Assembly (NCBI RefSeq): GCF_004345365.1
Contig: NZ_SLVF01000022.1
Coordinates: forward strand, 1-64,000
Source: Kribbella sp. VKM Ac-2568
GTDB lineage: Bacteria; Actinomycetota; Actinomycetes; Propionibacteriales; Kribbellaceae
Direction of reading: 5' to 3'
DNA: 64,000 nucleotides
Under the pieces are notes generated by a model. The model made no database searches. It was not told where the DNA came from and saw nothing but the letters and a program-made list of their open reading frames with translations. The position numbers were made by a program, and so were the translations under genes. Positions 7,489 through 16,096 of this stretch are shown piece after piece (the first letter of the stretch is position 1; each line of letters begins with the position of its first letter).

Positions 7489-8244
7489 CTATCCGCGATC
7501 TGAACTTGGCTTGGTAGTGCTGCCCGGGCCCGCTTCGGGTTTCGTGTGCAGGACTTCGCGGGCCCGCTCCGCGGCGCGGAGCATGCTCTCGCTGATGAAG
7601 TCGCTGAAGCGGGCGATGTTCTCCAGGCGGGCGGCGGCGGGGCTGTCGCGGCCGAGGACGCTGACGCCCTGCCGTGCGATCTCGGCGACCTGGGCGGTGC
7701 CGCGGGCGCTGGCGATCGTCGACTGGTACCAGACGTCGTCGTCGACGAAGTAGCGCTCGCGTCGGCGTTCGTCGCGTTCCCGGCGGATGAGGCCCTGATC
7801 TTCGAGGAACGCGATGGCCTTGGAGACGGACGCCGGGCTGACCTGGAGGTGCTGGACGAGTTCGGCTGCGGTGACGCTGCCCGCGTCGGCGACAAAGAGG
7901 CAGGTCAGCACCCGAGCCGTCATCTTGGGCAGGCCCTGTTGCATCAGGAGAGTGGTGAACGCCTCCTCGTACTCACGCACGGCCTCGTCGTCGCGCCCGA
8001 GGCCCTGCGCCAGCGCGTCCTGCTCTCGGGGCGGAGTGCGCTTGCGCCGGTGAGCGCGGCGTTCGGTGGCGCGGTGGGCCAAGTCGGCGCGGTAGGCGGT
8101 GGGGCCACCGTTGCGCATCACCTCACGCGTGATCGTCGAGGTGGGGCGGTCGAGACGTCGGGCGATCTCCGCGTAGGCGAGGCCGTCGGCCAGCCCCAGC
8201 GCGATCTGCTGACGTTCCTGCTGGGTGAGTCTGCCTCCGGACAC
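7489..8244 (-). CDS. MarR/GbsR-like regulator with N-terminal IS30-type HTH
   Basis: 251 residues with two DNA-binding modules: residues about 3-60 (LTQQERQQIALGLADGLAYAEIARRL...STITREV) resemble the HTH_38 domain of IS30 transposases, and residues about 85-180 form a MarR/GbsR-like winged helix (ASVSKAIAFLEDQGLIRRERDERRRERYF). GTG 8244 follows AGGGAG by 6 nt, and matches the beginning of the homologous region. It is divergent from the DUF4097 gene, a pairing I know from other actinobacteria, so it probably controls that gene and itself through the repeats in the 220-bp gap. Confidence 0.8.
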   Translation of the reverse strand: MSGGRLTQQERQQIALGLADGLAYAEIARRLDRPTSTITREVMRNGGPTAYRADLAHRATERRAHRRKRTPPREQDALAQGLGRDDEAVREYEEAFTTLLMQQGLPKMTARVLTCLFVADAGSVTAAELVQHLQVSPASVSKAIAFLEDQGLIRRERDERRRERYFVDDDVWYQSTIASARGTAQVAEIARQGVSVLGRDSPAAARLENIARFSDFISESMLRAAERAREVLHTKPEAGPGSTTKPSSDRG

Positions 8245-8295
8245 CGCGATCTCCCTTCGTGCATCTCTGGTGCCGCCAGCGTAGCGTTCGCTCAC

Positions 8296-8432
8296 AGTCC
8301 AATGCAACGACAATGGCGTTGGGCATTGCGTTAGATCCACGCTTGTTGCAACGAAATATGACTTCTGACCTGCATCGATGCCTCTTCTACGCAAAGTTCT
8401 AGTTGCGAGATTCTCGAACGCAACGTAGCGTT
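8296..8432. promoter_or_regulatory. putative operator region with GCAACG/CGTTGC repeats
   Basis: The divergent gap holds several copies of GCAACG or its complement: ATGCAACG near 8302, CGTTG and GCGTT near 8317-8331, TTGCAACG near 8345, and AACGC-N6-GCGTT at 8417-8432. The clustering suggests cooperative binding sites for the regulator at 7489. Confidence 0.4.
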
Positions 8433-8466
8433 TTTGATATCAGAAACCACTCGCACGAGGAGCATG

Positions 8467-9138
8467 ATGCAGAAGTTCGAAACCCCCGCCGCCGTCTCCG
8501 CCGTCCTGGACATCGCCGCCGGGCGCATCCAGGTCATCGCCGCCGACCGGGCCGACACCACCGTCGAGGTCCGGCCCGCCAACGCCTCCAAGGGCCGCGA
8601 CGTGAAGGCCGCCGAGCAGACCAAGGTCGCATTCGGCGACGGCGTCCTGCGGATCACGGCCCCGGCGGAGAAGAACCAGATTTTCGGGCAGTCCGGATCC
8701 ATCGAGGTGACCGTCCAACTGCCAGCCGGTTCCAGCATCGAGGCGAAGGCGGCCGCCGCCGAGTTCCGGGGCGTCGGACGCCTCGGCGACGTCGCCTGCG
8801 AGGGCGCGCACGGCGCGGTCAAGATCGACGAGGCCGCCGGCGTCCGCGTGACCGCCTACGCCGGTGACGTCACGGTCGGCCGCCTGACCGGCTCCGCAGA
8901 GATCAGCACCCAGAAGGGTGACATCCACATCGCCGAGGCCACCTCCGGCACGGTCGTGCTGCGCACCCAGTTGGGCGACGTGACAGTCGGCGCCGCCCAC
9001 GGAGTTTCCGTCTCCCTGGACGCCGGCACCGGCAGCGGCCGGATCCACAACACGCTGAACAACACCGAAGGCGCCGCGGCCGGCCTGACCATCCAGGCGA
9101 CCACCGACCTCGGCAACATCACCGCCCGCAGCCTGTAA
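8467..9138 (+). CDS. DUF4097 family beta-strand repeat protein
   Basis: About 223 residues, no signal peptide or membrane segment. It consists of repeating short beta strands with the DUF4097 pattern (VRVTAYAGDVTVGRLTGSAEISTQ, GDIHIAEA, TQLGDVTVGAAHGV), predicted to form a right-handed beta-helix. Molecular role unknown. The pair of ATGs at 8464/8467 follows GAGGAG; 8467 gives the better spacing. Divergent from its presumed regulator. Confidence 0.82.
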   Translation: MQKFETPAAVSAVLDIAAGRIQVIAADRADTTVEVRPANASKGRDVKAAEQTKVAFGDGVLRITAPAEKNQIFGQSGSIEVTVQLPAGSSIEAKAAAAEFRGVGRLGDVACEGAHGAVKIDEAAGVRVTAYAGDVTVGRLTGSAEISTQKGDIHIAEATSGTVVLRTQLGDVTVGAAHGVSVSLDAGTGSGRIHNTLNNTEGAAAGLTIQATTDLGNITARSL

Positions 9139-9283
9139 AGAATCAGATGACAGCCGATCGGGTCCAGGGGCCCCTCGAACCACGTGCGGGGCTCCTGGAC
9201 AAAGTCGTCCAAGACCTGCGCACAGCGCCAGCTTCACACCCTGAGGGCGAAACTCCGGTGCAGGCCTGACTCGGCAGCAGCGC

Positions 9284-9295
9284 TAACCTCCGGTT
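9284..9295 (+). promoter_or_regulatory. leaderless promoter -10 box
   Basis: TAACCT at 9284-9289, 6 nt, then ATG 9296. No ribosome binding site precedes this ATG, consistent with leaderless translation. Confidence 0.5.
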
Positions 9296-9559
9296 ATGAG
9301 TGACGAAGGCATGCATGAGTTGCATGTAACTGGGTTCGACGTCGAGGCGGGAGTCCGCCACACCGGGCGTGGCGGCGACGGTGATCCCGTTGTGCCGCTG
9401 GTGGCGCTGGAGATCGAGGGGCGACCAAGCCCGGATGCCCGCGACGAGTCGCTGTGGCTCCGCCTCACGGTCGACGTAGCCCGCGCGCTCGCCGCGGAAC
9501 TCATCCAGGAGGCGGACCGCGCTGAACTGCTGGCGCGCAGGCAAGGCGGCGCCCCGTAG
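9296..9559 (+). CDS. small hypothetical protein
   Basis: 87 residues, starting MSDEGMHELHVTGFDV; the middle (VPLVALEIEG) and end (LTVDVARALAAELIQEADRAEL) suggest two beta strands followed by a long helix, i.e. a small soluble alpha/beta protein. The leaderless -10 box fixes the start. No family recognised. It is followed after about 50 bp by the DtxR-type operator. Confidence 0.6.
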   Translation: MSDEGMHELHVTGFDVEAGVRHTGRGGDGDPVVPLVALEIEGRPSPDARDESLWLRLTVDVARALAAELIQEADRAELLARRQGGAP

Positions 9560-9610
9560 TCGGGAGACTCCCTGACGAACCGCGGGTCTTTAGGAGAGTC
9601 TGGTCAGGGT

Positions 9611-9628
9611 GATTAGACCCAGCTAATC
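9611..9628. promoter_or_regulatory. DtxR/MntR-type operator overlapping the -10 box
   Basis: GATTAGACCCAGCTAATC: 6-bp perfect arms GATTAG/CTAATC around 6 nt, resembling the TTAG-N6-CTAA core of DtxR/IdeR/MntR sites. The -10 box TAATCT (9624-9629) lies inside the right arm and is 6 nt from GTG 9636, so binding would block a leaderless promoter. Confidence 0.65.
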
Positions 9629-9635
9629 TCTGGTT

Positions 9636-10331
9636 GTGATGCCCCAAACAGTCCAGTCGAGTCCCTGCTGCGAGATCTCCCATACCGCAGCGGTGGAGGA
9701 CTGCCTGCGGACGATCTTCAAGCTCGCCGGTCGGAAGCTGCCGGTGACGACGTCCGCGCTCGCCGAGCAGCTTCGGGTTGCGCCGCCGACGGTCTCGGCG
9801 ATGTTGAAGCGGCTCGAGGCCGGCCAACTGATCACCAGGTCGGCGGGTCACGAGATCAGGCTGACGAAGCACGGCGAGCGGCACGCCCGGGGAGTGACCC
9901 GTCGGCATCGGCTGGTCGAGACCTTCCTGGTCCAAGTGCTGGGCCTGAGCTGGGACGAGGTCCACGAGGAGGCCGACGTACTGGAACATGCGATCAGTGA
10001 ACGGTTGGAGGACCGGATCGACGGCGTGCTCGGTCACCCGACCCACGATCCCCACGGTGACCCGATCCCGCCGCGTAACGGCCGCCATGTGGAGTCCTGG
10101 GCCGCGCCGCTGGGCGGAGTCCCGGCCGGCAGCCGGTTCCGGGTGGAACGAGTCGCCGATGACGACAGCGAGGCGCTGCGCTACCTGGCCGAGCGCGGGA
10201 TCACTCCGGGAGCCGTCCTCGAGGTGATGAACCGCGAGCCGTTCGGTGGGCCGGTCTGGGTGAAGGTCGGCGCCAAGCGGCACGCCCTCGCGCCGATGCT
10301 CGCCGACGTGGTCCACGGTCAGGTCGCCTGA
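9636..10331 (+). CDS. metal-dependent DtxR/MntR-family repressor
   Basis: 231 residues: winged helix (about 20-80), dimerisation/metal domain (about 85-160), C-terminal FeoA/SH3-like domain (about 165-228). Aligning by eye with known members, Asp22 sits where MntR has Asp8 and DtxR has Met10, and Asp114 (EADVLEHAIS) sits where MntR has Glu99 and DtxR Cys102; His91, Glu117 and His118 are kept. This carboxylate-rich set points to Mn(II) rather than Fe(II) sensing (inference). It probably represses its own operon through the operator overlapping its promoter. The multicopper oxidase gene starts in its stop codon (TGATG). Confidence 0.9.
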   Translation: MMPQTVQSSPCCEISHTAAVEDCLRTIFKLAGRKLPVTTSALAEQLRVAPPTVSAMLKRLEAGQLITRSAGHEIRLTKHGERHARGVTRRHRLVETFLVQVLGLSWDEVHEEADVLEHAISERLEDRIDGVLGHPTHDPHGDPIPPRNGRHVESWAAPLGGVPAGSRFRVERVADDDSEALRYLAERGITPGAVLEVMNREPFGGPVWVKVGAKRHALAPMLADVVHGQVA

Positions 10332-11350
10332 TGTCCTGGGCGTCCCGCAGGGGCTTCCTGCTCGGTGGTGCCGGGGTCGCCCTCGGCGCGATCCCCGGCG
10401 GACAGGCGCAAGCTGACCCGTTGCCACCTGTGGGTCATGGCGCCCATGCTGCGCACGGTGGCGGAGTGAACGGGCCGACCTTCCGCGGCACGGTCGACCA
10501 CGCGGCGAACGGGTTCGACCCGACCGAGATCCTCCGGAGCTTCGACTACGGCAAGACCTCGAAGCTGCCCGACGGCCGAACCCTGCGGGAGTGGGAGATC
10601 GTCGCGGTCGACCGCGAGATCGAGGTCGCTCCCGGCGTACGGTTCCCCAGTTGGACGTTCAACGGCAGAGTGCCCGGACCAACCCTGCGTTGCAAGGCGG
10701 GAGACCGGCTGCGGGTGCGGTTCGTCAACGGATCCGCCCATCCGCACACGATGCACTTCCATGGCATCCACCCGGCGGAGATGGACGGCGTACCGGGCGT
10801 GGGCCGCGGCGTGATCGAGCCGGGCGGCGAGTTCGTCTACGAGTTCGACGCGGAGCCGTTCGGGATCCACCTGTACCACTGCCACGTGGGTCCGCTGGCC
10901 GAGCACATCGCGCGCGGCCTCTACGGCACCTTCATCATCGACCCACCGCAGGGCCGACCGAAGGCGGACGAGCTGGTGATGGTGATGAACGGCTACAACA
11001 CCACTTTCGATGCTCAGGGCAACCAGCTCTACGCGGTCAACGGGATCCCGTTCCACTACATGCACGAGCCGGTCCAGGTGAAGCGCGGTCAGCTGGTCCG
11101 GATCTACCTGGCCAACATCCTGGAGTACGACCCGATCAACAGCTTCCACCTGCACGGGAACTTCTTCGACTACTTCCCGACCGGCACCCGGCTCGAGCCG
11201 TCGGAGTACACCGACACCGTCGTCCAGGCTCAGGGCCAGCGCGGGATCTGCGAGTTGCGGTTCCCCTACCCGGGCAAGTACATGTTCCACGCGCACAAGA
11301 GCGAGTTCGCCGATCTCGGCTGGATGGGCTTCTTCGAGGTGACCGAATGA
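10331..11350 (+). CDS. Tat-exported two-domain multicopper oxidase
   Basis: 339 residues. N terminus SRRGFLLGGAG is a twin-arginine signal; cleavage is likely near QAQA/DP (about 28-30). Two cupredoxin domains follow, with copper motifs HPHTMHFHG (about 136-144), HLYHCHVGPLAEH (about 178-190; trinuclear plus type 1 ligands), NSFHLHGNF and FHAHKSEF near the end. This is the two-domain laccase/nitrite-reductase-like architecture, oxidising organic substrates or metal ions with O2 outside the cytoplasm. Translationally coupled to the DtxR-type gene before it and the ZIP gene after it (ATGA at 11347), which makes a metal substrate plausible. Confidence 0.9.
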   Translation: MSWASRRGFLLGGAGVALGAIPGGQAQADPLPPVGHGAHAAHGGGVNGPTFRGTVDHAANGFDPTEILRSFDYGKTSKLPDGRTLREWEIVAVDREIEVAPGVRFPSWTFNGRVPGPTLRCKAGDRLRVRFVNGSAHPHTMHFHGIHPAEMDGVPGVGRGVIEPGGEFVYEFDAEPFGIHLYHCHVGPLAEHIARGLYGTFIIDPPQGRPKADELVMVMNGYNTTFDAQGNQLYAVNGIPFHYMHEPVQVKRGQLVRIYLANILEYDPINSFHLHGNFFDYFPTGTRLEPSEYTDTVVQAQGQRGICELRFPYPGKYMFHAHKSEFADLGWMGFFEVTE

Positions 11351-12534
11351 CCTCTCCGGGCCTTCGCGGACGTGCGCCGGTCGCGGCCATCGCGATCGCC
11401 GCCGTGGTCGTGGTGGCGATCGCCCTGACCGCGCTCGCCGTCCTCGGCAGCCGCAGTCTGCCCGAGCGGACCGGCCCGCCGGTGGAGGAACTGGCGGTGG
11501 AGCGGGTCATCCTGTCGCCCGGCATCATCGAACTCACGCTCCGCAACACGGGCCCTGATCCGGTGCAGGTCGCGCAGATCGCCGTGAACGACGCGTACGC
11601 CGGCTTCACCGGTGCCACGAAGCCGCTGGGCCGGCTCGACCAGGAGATCCTGCGCGTAGACTATCCCTGGTCCGAAGGCCAGCCCTACACGCTGTCGATG
11701 CTGACCTCGACCGGCGCCGTCATCGAGCACGAGATCCCGGCCGCCGTCGAATCACCCACGACGGGCACCCGACTGCTGGCGCTGATGGCGCTACTCGGCA
11801 CCTACGTGGGCATCATCCCGGTCGCTCTCGGGATGGTCTTCCTGCCCGTACTGCGAAGAGCCCGGCGGCGCGTGATCCGCGGGCTGATGGCTCTCACAGT
11901 CGGGTTACTCGCCTTCCTCGCCATCGACGCGACCATCGAAGGGCTTGACCTCGCGGCCGCTTCCGGCGGCGCTTTCGGCGGACCGCTCCTGGTCATCCTG
12001 GGCGCCGGGTTGGCCTTCCTGGCACTGACGGCGGTCGACCGATTCCTCGAGAGCCGAGGATCGGGGCGGACAGGTGCTGAGCCGGACGGCGGTCGGCTGG
12101 CCTTGATGATTGCCATCGGCATCGGATTGCACAACCTCGGTGAGGGACTGGCCATCGGTTCGGCCTACGCCGTCGGCGAGTTGGCGCTCGGCGCCGCGCT
12201 GGTGGTCGGCTTCGCGCTGCACAACACCACGGAAGGGCTGGCCATCGTGGCACCGCTGGCGCACCAACGACCGTCGCTGATCCGGCTCCTCGGCCTCGGA
12301 CTGCTGGCCGGGGGACCAGCGGTCCTCGGCGCGGCGCTCGGCGCTTCCGTCAACGACGCCGCGCTCGCATCGGCACTGTTCGGCGTCGGAGTCGGCGCCA
12401 TCATCCAGGTGATCATCCAGCTTGCGCCCAGCCTTCGCTCCCGCACCGGGAACCTGCTCGATCCGACGGTCGCCGGCGGGGTTTCGGCAGGCATGCTGGT
12501 CATGTACGCAACCGGTCTGCTCGTCGCCGTTTGA
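11347..12534 (+). CDS. ZIP-family metal transporter with N-terminal extracytoplasmic domain
   Basis: 395 residues. Begins with one membrane anchor (about 10-33), then about 100 residues of beta-rich, probably external sequence, then eight or so helices carrying the two ZIP metal motifs HNLGEGLAIG (helix 4) and HNTTEGLAIV (helix 5). ZIP proteins move Zn, Fe or Mn into the cytoplasm. The extra N-terminal domain is not part of standard ZIPs. ATG 11347 overlaps the oxidase stop, so oxidase and transporter are co-made; Mn or Fe import linked to extracellular oxidation is the working idea. Confidence 0.88.
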   Translation: MTSPGLRGRAPVAAIAIAAVVVVAIALTALAVLGSRSLPERTGPPVEELAVERVILSPGIIELTLRNTGPDPVQVAQIAVNDAYAGFTGATKPLGRLDQEILRVDYPWSEGQPYTLSMLTSTGAVIEHEIPAAVESPTTGTRLLALMALLGTYVGIIPVALGMVFLPVLRRARRRVIRGLMALTVGLLAFLAIDATIEGLDLAAASGGAFGGPLLVILGAGLAFLALTAVDRFLESRGSGRTGAEPDGGRLALMIAIGIGLHNLGEGLAIGSAYAVGELALGAALVVGFALHNTTEGLAIVAPLAHQRPSLIRLLGLGLLAGGPAVLGAALGASVNDAALASALFGVGVGAIIQVIIQLAPSLRSRTGNLLDPTVAGGVSAGMLVMYATGLLVAV

Positions 12535-12612
12535 GCTTCTGACTGAAGAAGACCCGGGCAGCCGGGCGAATGTTCTGGCCTCGCTGAAGGCTGCGGATGG
12601 TGGCCAGGGACA

Positions 12613-13995
12613 CTAGCTCCTCGGATCACCCGCCGGTCGCCCGACGCCCGTGGGCTCGCCAGGCTCGGACCCCTCAGGTTGACGGTGGATGGTCGATGCC
12701 TCGCGGGTACGAGGATCTTGGTCTGTGGCGGTCGCTTCACACGGGTCGCGGGAGCCTTCGGGCTCGACGGTGCGAACTGCGCGGCCGCGCGCCCTCGTCA
12801 TCGGCGGCTGCTGAGCTTGGTTGCTATGCCATGCGTCGCGCAACCGAACGGTGGTGCCGCTGTGGAGTATCGCGTTGGTGTACACGCGTCCGGCGAGTGC
12901 GACGAGGCCGGCGATGGCGGCCAGGGTGAGGGCGACAGCGAGCAGCGGCTCCCACCAGTCGACCGAGCCGAGCGCGATGCGGCCGGGCATGGCGAACGGC
13001 GCGGTCGCCGGGAAGAGCGAGATCAGCCGGGACCACACACCGTCGGGGTCCCCGCTGACCGCGAGGAATGCGGCCCAGTAGCACGCGATCAGCACGTAGC
13101 CGACTGGCCCGGCGACGCTCTGCGCATCCTCGGTCCGTGACGCGAGCGAGCCGAGCGCGCCGTACGCCATCGCGTAGAGGGCATAGCCGAGTACGAACCA
13201 CACGACCGCCCAGGCGAGCACGCCGGCGCCGACGGCCGGGATGTCGACGGAGTCGATCACGAGCGTGGCGACCACTGCCGCCACTGCGGTCAAGGCGAAC
13301 TGGGCGAACCCGAGCAGTCCGATGCCGGCGACCTTGCCGGCCAGCAGGACCCGAGCGGGTATGCGTGCCAGCAGCACCTCGACGACCCGGCTGGACTTCT
13401 CCTCCACGACGCCGGTCAGGACGAGGTTCCCGTAGATGACGATTGCCATCAGCAACAGGGCGGTCATCACAATTGCTGCCAGTTCGTCGTCGGGGCTGCG
13501 CCCGGCGGCCGAGCCGAGCTCGACGTCCTCGACGGGAACGGGTGCCATCAGCGCGCGGAGGTCGTCGGGATCCATGCCGGCGGCCGTGGCTCGTTTCTGA
13601 ACGGCGACAAGCTGAATGGCGCCGGTGACGATGGTCCGCAGTTGCTCGTCGACTCTGCCCGGCCACTCCAGCCGCTGCGCGTCGACCAGGAGCACGTCGA
13701 CGTCGTCCGCGCGGACGGCCTCCTCCCCGGCGGCCACATCGCCGTACCGATGCACGCGGACCGTGGTGCCGATGGCATCGCCGTGGGCGAGGATGGCCGA
13801 CGACAACGCGGTGGGAGCGGCGCCGGTCAGGCCGACATCCTTGGTTCCGCCGCCGGTGTCCAGCTTCGCCGGCACCACGATCGTGGCGATGACGACGACG
13901 AGCATCACTACCAGCCCGGCCCGAAAGCTGCGTGACCGGCTGCGCTCGCGGACCTCTCGCAGGGCGACCAGCCAGACCTGCCGCAGACCGGTCAT
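12613..13995 (-). CDS. ABC-2 type permease (NatB-like)
   Basis: 460 residues. First helix at about 25-45, a large external domain to about 175, then five helices (about 180-200, 225-250, 258-285, 298-320, 355-375), the NatB/YhaP arrangement used for Na+ or drug export. The last 75 residues are polar and of low complexity and may be a disordered tail. Start ATG 13995 overlaps the end of the ATPase gene by 4 nt. Confidence 0.82.
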   Translation of the reverse strand: MTGLRQVWLVALREVRERSRSRSFRAGLVVMLVVVIATIVVPAKLDTGGGTKDVGLTGAAPTALSSAILAHGDAIGTTVRVHRYGDVAAGEEAVRADDVDVLLVDAQRLEWPGRVDEQLRTIVTGAIQLVAVQKRATAAGMDPDDLRALMAPVPVEDVELGSAAGRSPDDELAAIVMTALLLMAIVIYGNLVLTGVVEEKSSRVVEVLLARIPARVLLAGKVAGIGLLGFAQFALTAVAAVVATLVIDSVDIPAVGAGVLAWAVVWFVLGYALYAMAYGALGSLASRTEDAQSVAGPVGYVLIACYWAAFLAVSGDPDGVWSRLISLFPATAPFAMPGRIALGSVDWWEPLLAVALTLAAIAGLVALAGRVYTNAILHSGTTVRLRDAWHSNQAQQPPMTRARGRAVRTVEPEGSRDPCEATATDQDPRTREASTIHRQPEGSEPGEPTGVGRPAGDPRS

Positions 13996-14879
13996 GCCGC
14001 CACCGCCTGGCGGAACAGCTCCGACAGCGTCGGGGGCTGGTAGGCGAAGGAGACGACATCAGCGCCGGACCGGACGGCGGCCACGACCGCGGCCAGGTCG
14101 GCCTCTCGGTCGACCCGTAGCCGCGCCTGACCGTCTTTGGCTTGGACGATCTGGACCGCCGCCAACCTCGACCAGTCCGGGGCGGGCCCGCGGTAGCGGA
14201 TGTCCACGAACCGTTGCGGAACGGCCGCCCGCAGGTCCGTCAGATCGCCGGCGAGCACGACGCGTCCGTGGTCGATGATGACCACGTCCTCACACAACTC
14301 CTCGACCAGATCGAGCTGGTGACTGGAAAACAGCACAGTCGCGCCCGCTGCGGCGAGTTCGGCCAGGAGGTCCGCCATGGCGGCCATGGCGATCGGGTCC
14401 AAACCGGCGAACGGCTCGTCGAGCACGAGCAGCTCCGGCTCTTTGACCAGCGCGGCGATCAGCTGGACCCGCTGCTGGTTGCCGTGCGACAGCGTGTCCA
14501 CGCGGTCCGCCGCCCGGTCCGCGAGCCCGAGCCGCTCGAGCCACCGGTCGGCGATCTGCCCCACGTCGGTGTTCGTCCGCCCGCACAGTTGGCCGAGATA
14601 CAGCAACTGCTCGCGGACCCGCATGCGTGGATACAAGCCCCGCTCCTCGGGCATGTAGCCGAACCGTGCCCGTTCCGCCCCCGTGATCGGCGCGCCCCGC
14701 CAGGACACCGCACCGGCGTCCAACCGGACGAGCCCGAACACCGCGCGCATCGCCGTGGTCTTGCCTGCCCCGTTGGGCCCGAGAAATCCCGTGATCCGGC
14801 CCGGACGGACCCCGAACGCACATCCGTCGAGCGCGGCCACAGGACCGAACCGTTTCACCGCCGAGTCGAAAGCGAGCAC
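13992..14879 (-). CDS. ABC transporter ATP-binding protein (NatA-like)
   Basis: 295 residues: Walker A GPNGAGKTT, Q-loop region YMPEERGLYP, signature LSHGNQQRVQL, Walker B LLVLDEPFAGLD, and the switch His in FSSHQLDLVEE; C-terminal extension as in NatA/CcmA-type exporters. GTG 14879 follows GGAGG by 6 nt and starts the conserved fold; the much longer frame upstream is not coding. Forms an exporter with the overlapping permease gene. Substrate unknown. Confidence 0.88.
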   Translation of the reverse strand: MLAFDSAVKRFGPVAALDGCAFGVRPGRITGFLGPNGAGKTTAMRAVFGLVRLDAGAVSWRGAPITGAERARFGYMPEERGLYPRMRVREQLLYLGQLCGRTNTDVGQIADRWLERLGLADRAADRVDTLSHGNQQRVQLIAALVKEPELLVLDEPFAGLDPIAMAAMADLLAELAAAGATVLFSSHQLDLVEELCEDVVIIDHGRVVLAGDLTDLRAAVPQRFVDIRYRGPAPDWSRLAAVQIVQAKDGQARLRVDREADLAAVVAAVRSGADVVSFAYQPPTLSELFRQAVAA

Positions 14880-15163
14880 GATCCACCTCCACTTCCAGCG
14901 TCTCCGCCACACCGTGAACCGGCAGGGCACAACGGCCCCAACCAGACAGGACTGATGGCTCCTTCGAACGCCTGGCAGCACCCCAGATGGCGCGACGCGC
15001 AGGAAACGGCAGCGTGGCGGCGCGCTACCTGAGTGGGAGTCGGGACGTAGGGCCGCGTTCTTAGTGGACATTTGGCCCTGCTGGTCCCTGCACTGCCGCG
15101 ATGTGCTGAGAGTTGGGGCGGGCTGTCCCCAATGGAACCAGGACATCGGAGGGTGTGGTTTCA

Positions 15164-16096
15164 ATGACGACTGCCATAGCGGTTTCCGGACTGGTGAAGG
15201 ACTTCGGTCCCAGGACCCGCGCTCTCGACGGCCTGGAGCTGCAGGTCGAGACGGGGGAGGTGCACGGCTTCCTCGGGCCGAACGGTGCTGGGAAGACGAC
15301 CACGATCCGCGTTCTGCTCGGGCTGTTGCGCGCCGACGACGGGCACGTCGCCCTGCTCGGTGGTGACCCATGGCACGGCGCGGCGGGGCTGCATCGGCGT
15401 CTTGCCTACGTCCCCGGTGAGGTGAACCTGTGGCCTAACCTGACCGGCGGCGAGGTGATCGACGTGCTGGGCGACTTGCGGGGCGGGCTGGACCCGCATC
15501 GCCGCGAGGAGCTGCTCGAGCGCCTCCAGCTCGACCCGACCAAGAAGATCCGGGCCTACTCCAAGGGCAACCGGCAGAAGGTCGCCCTGGTGGCGGCGTT
15601 CTCCTCCGACGTGGAGCTCTACCTGTTGGACGAGCCCACCTCTGGGCTGGACCCGCTGATGGAGGCGGTGTTCCAGGACCTGGTTCAGGAGCTGCGTGCC
15701 GACGGACGGAGCGTTCTGCTTTCCAGCCACATCCTGGCCGAGGTGGAAGCGCTGTGCGACCGCGTCACGATCATCCGGGCGGGTCGTGCGGCCGAGAGCG
15801 GCACGTTCGACGACCTGCGTCACCTCACCCGTACGTCGGTGGTGGTCGACACCGCCAAGCCGTTGGGGTCTGTGGGGCAGTGGCCCGGCGTGCACGACGC
15901 CCGAGTGCACGACCGCCATGCAGAGCTCAGCGTCGACCCGGGCGAGCTGAACCACCTGCTCGGGCGCCTGGTCGATCTCGACGTGCGGTCGATCATCACG
16001 TCGCCGCCCACGCTCGAGGAGCTGTTCATGCGGCACTACGGCGAGGACATCGCCGTGTCTGCCCGTGATGCTGCCGAGGCGGTGATGGCGCGATGA
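15164..16096 (+). CDS. ABC transporter ATP-binding protein (antibiotic exporter type)
   Basis: 310 residues. Walker A GPNGAGKTT, signature YSKGNRQKVAL, Walker B LYLLDEPTSGLD, switch His in SSHILAEVE, plus C-terminal domain. ATG 15164 lies 11 nt after GGAGG. The next gene overlaps by 4 nt. This ATPase/permease pair resembles the actinobacterial exporters annotated for polyketide antibiotics; the regulator gene that often accompanies them is absent here. About 285 bp of non-coding sequence separates it from the divergent NatA-like gene. Confidence 0.88.
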   Translation: MTTAIAVSGLVKDFGPRTRALDGLELQVETGEVHGFLGPNGAGKTTTIRVLLGLLRADDGHVALLGGDPWHGAAGLHRRLAYVPGEVNLWPNLTGGEVIDVLGDLRGGLDPHRREELLERLQLDPTKKIRAYSKGNRQKVALVAAFSSDVELYLLDEPTSGLDPLMEAVFQDLVQELRADGRSVLLSSHILAEVEALCDRVTIIRAGRAAESGTFDDLRHLTRTSVVVDTAKPLGSVGQWPGVHDARVHDRHAELSVDPGELNHLLGRLVDLDVRSIITSPPTLEELFMRHYGEDIAVSARDAAEAVMAR

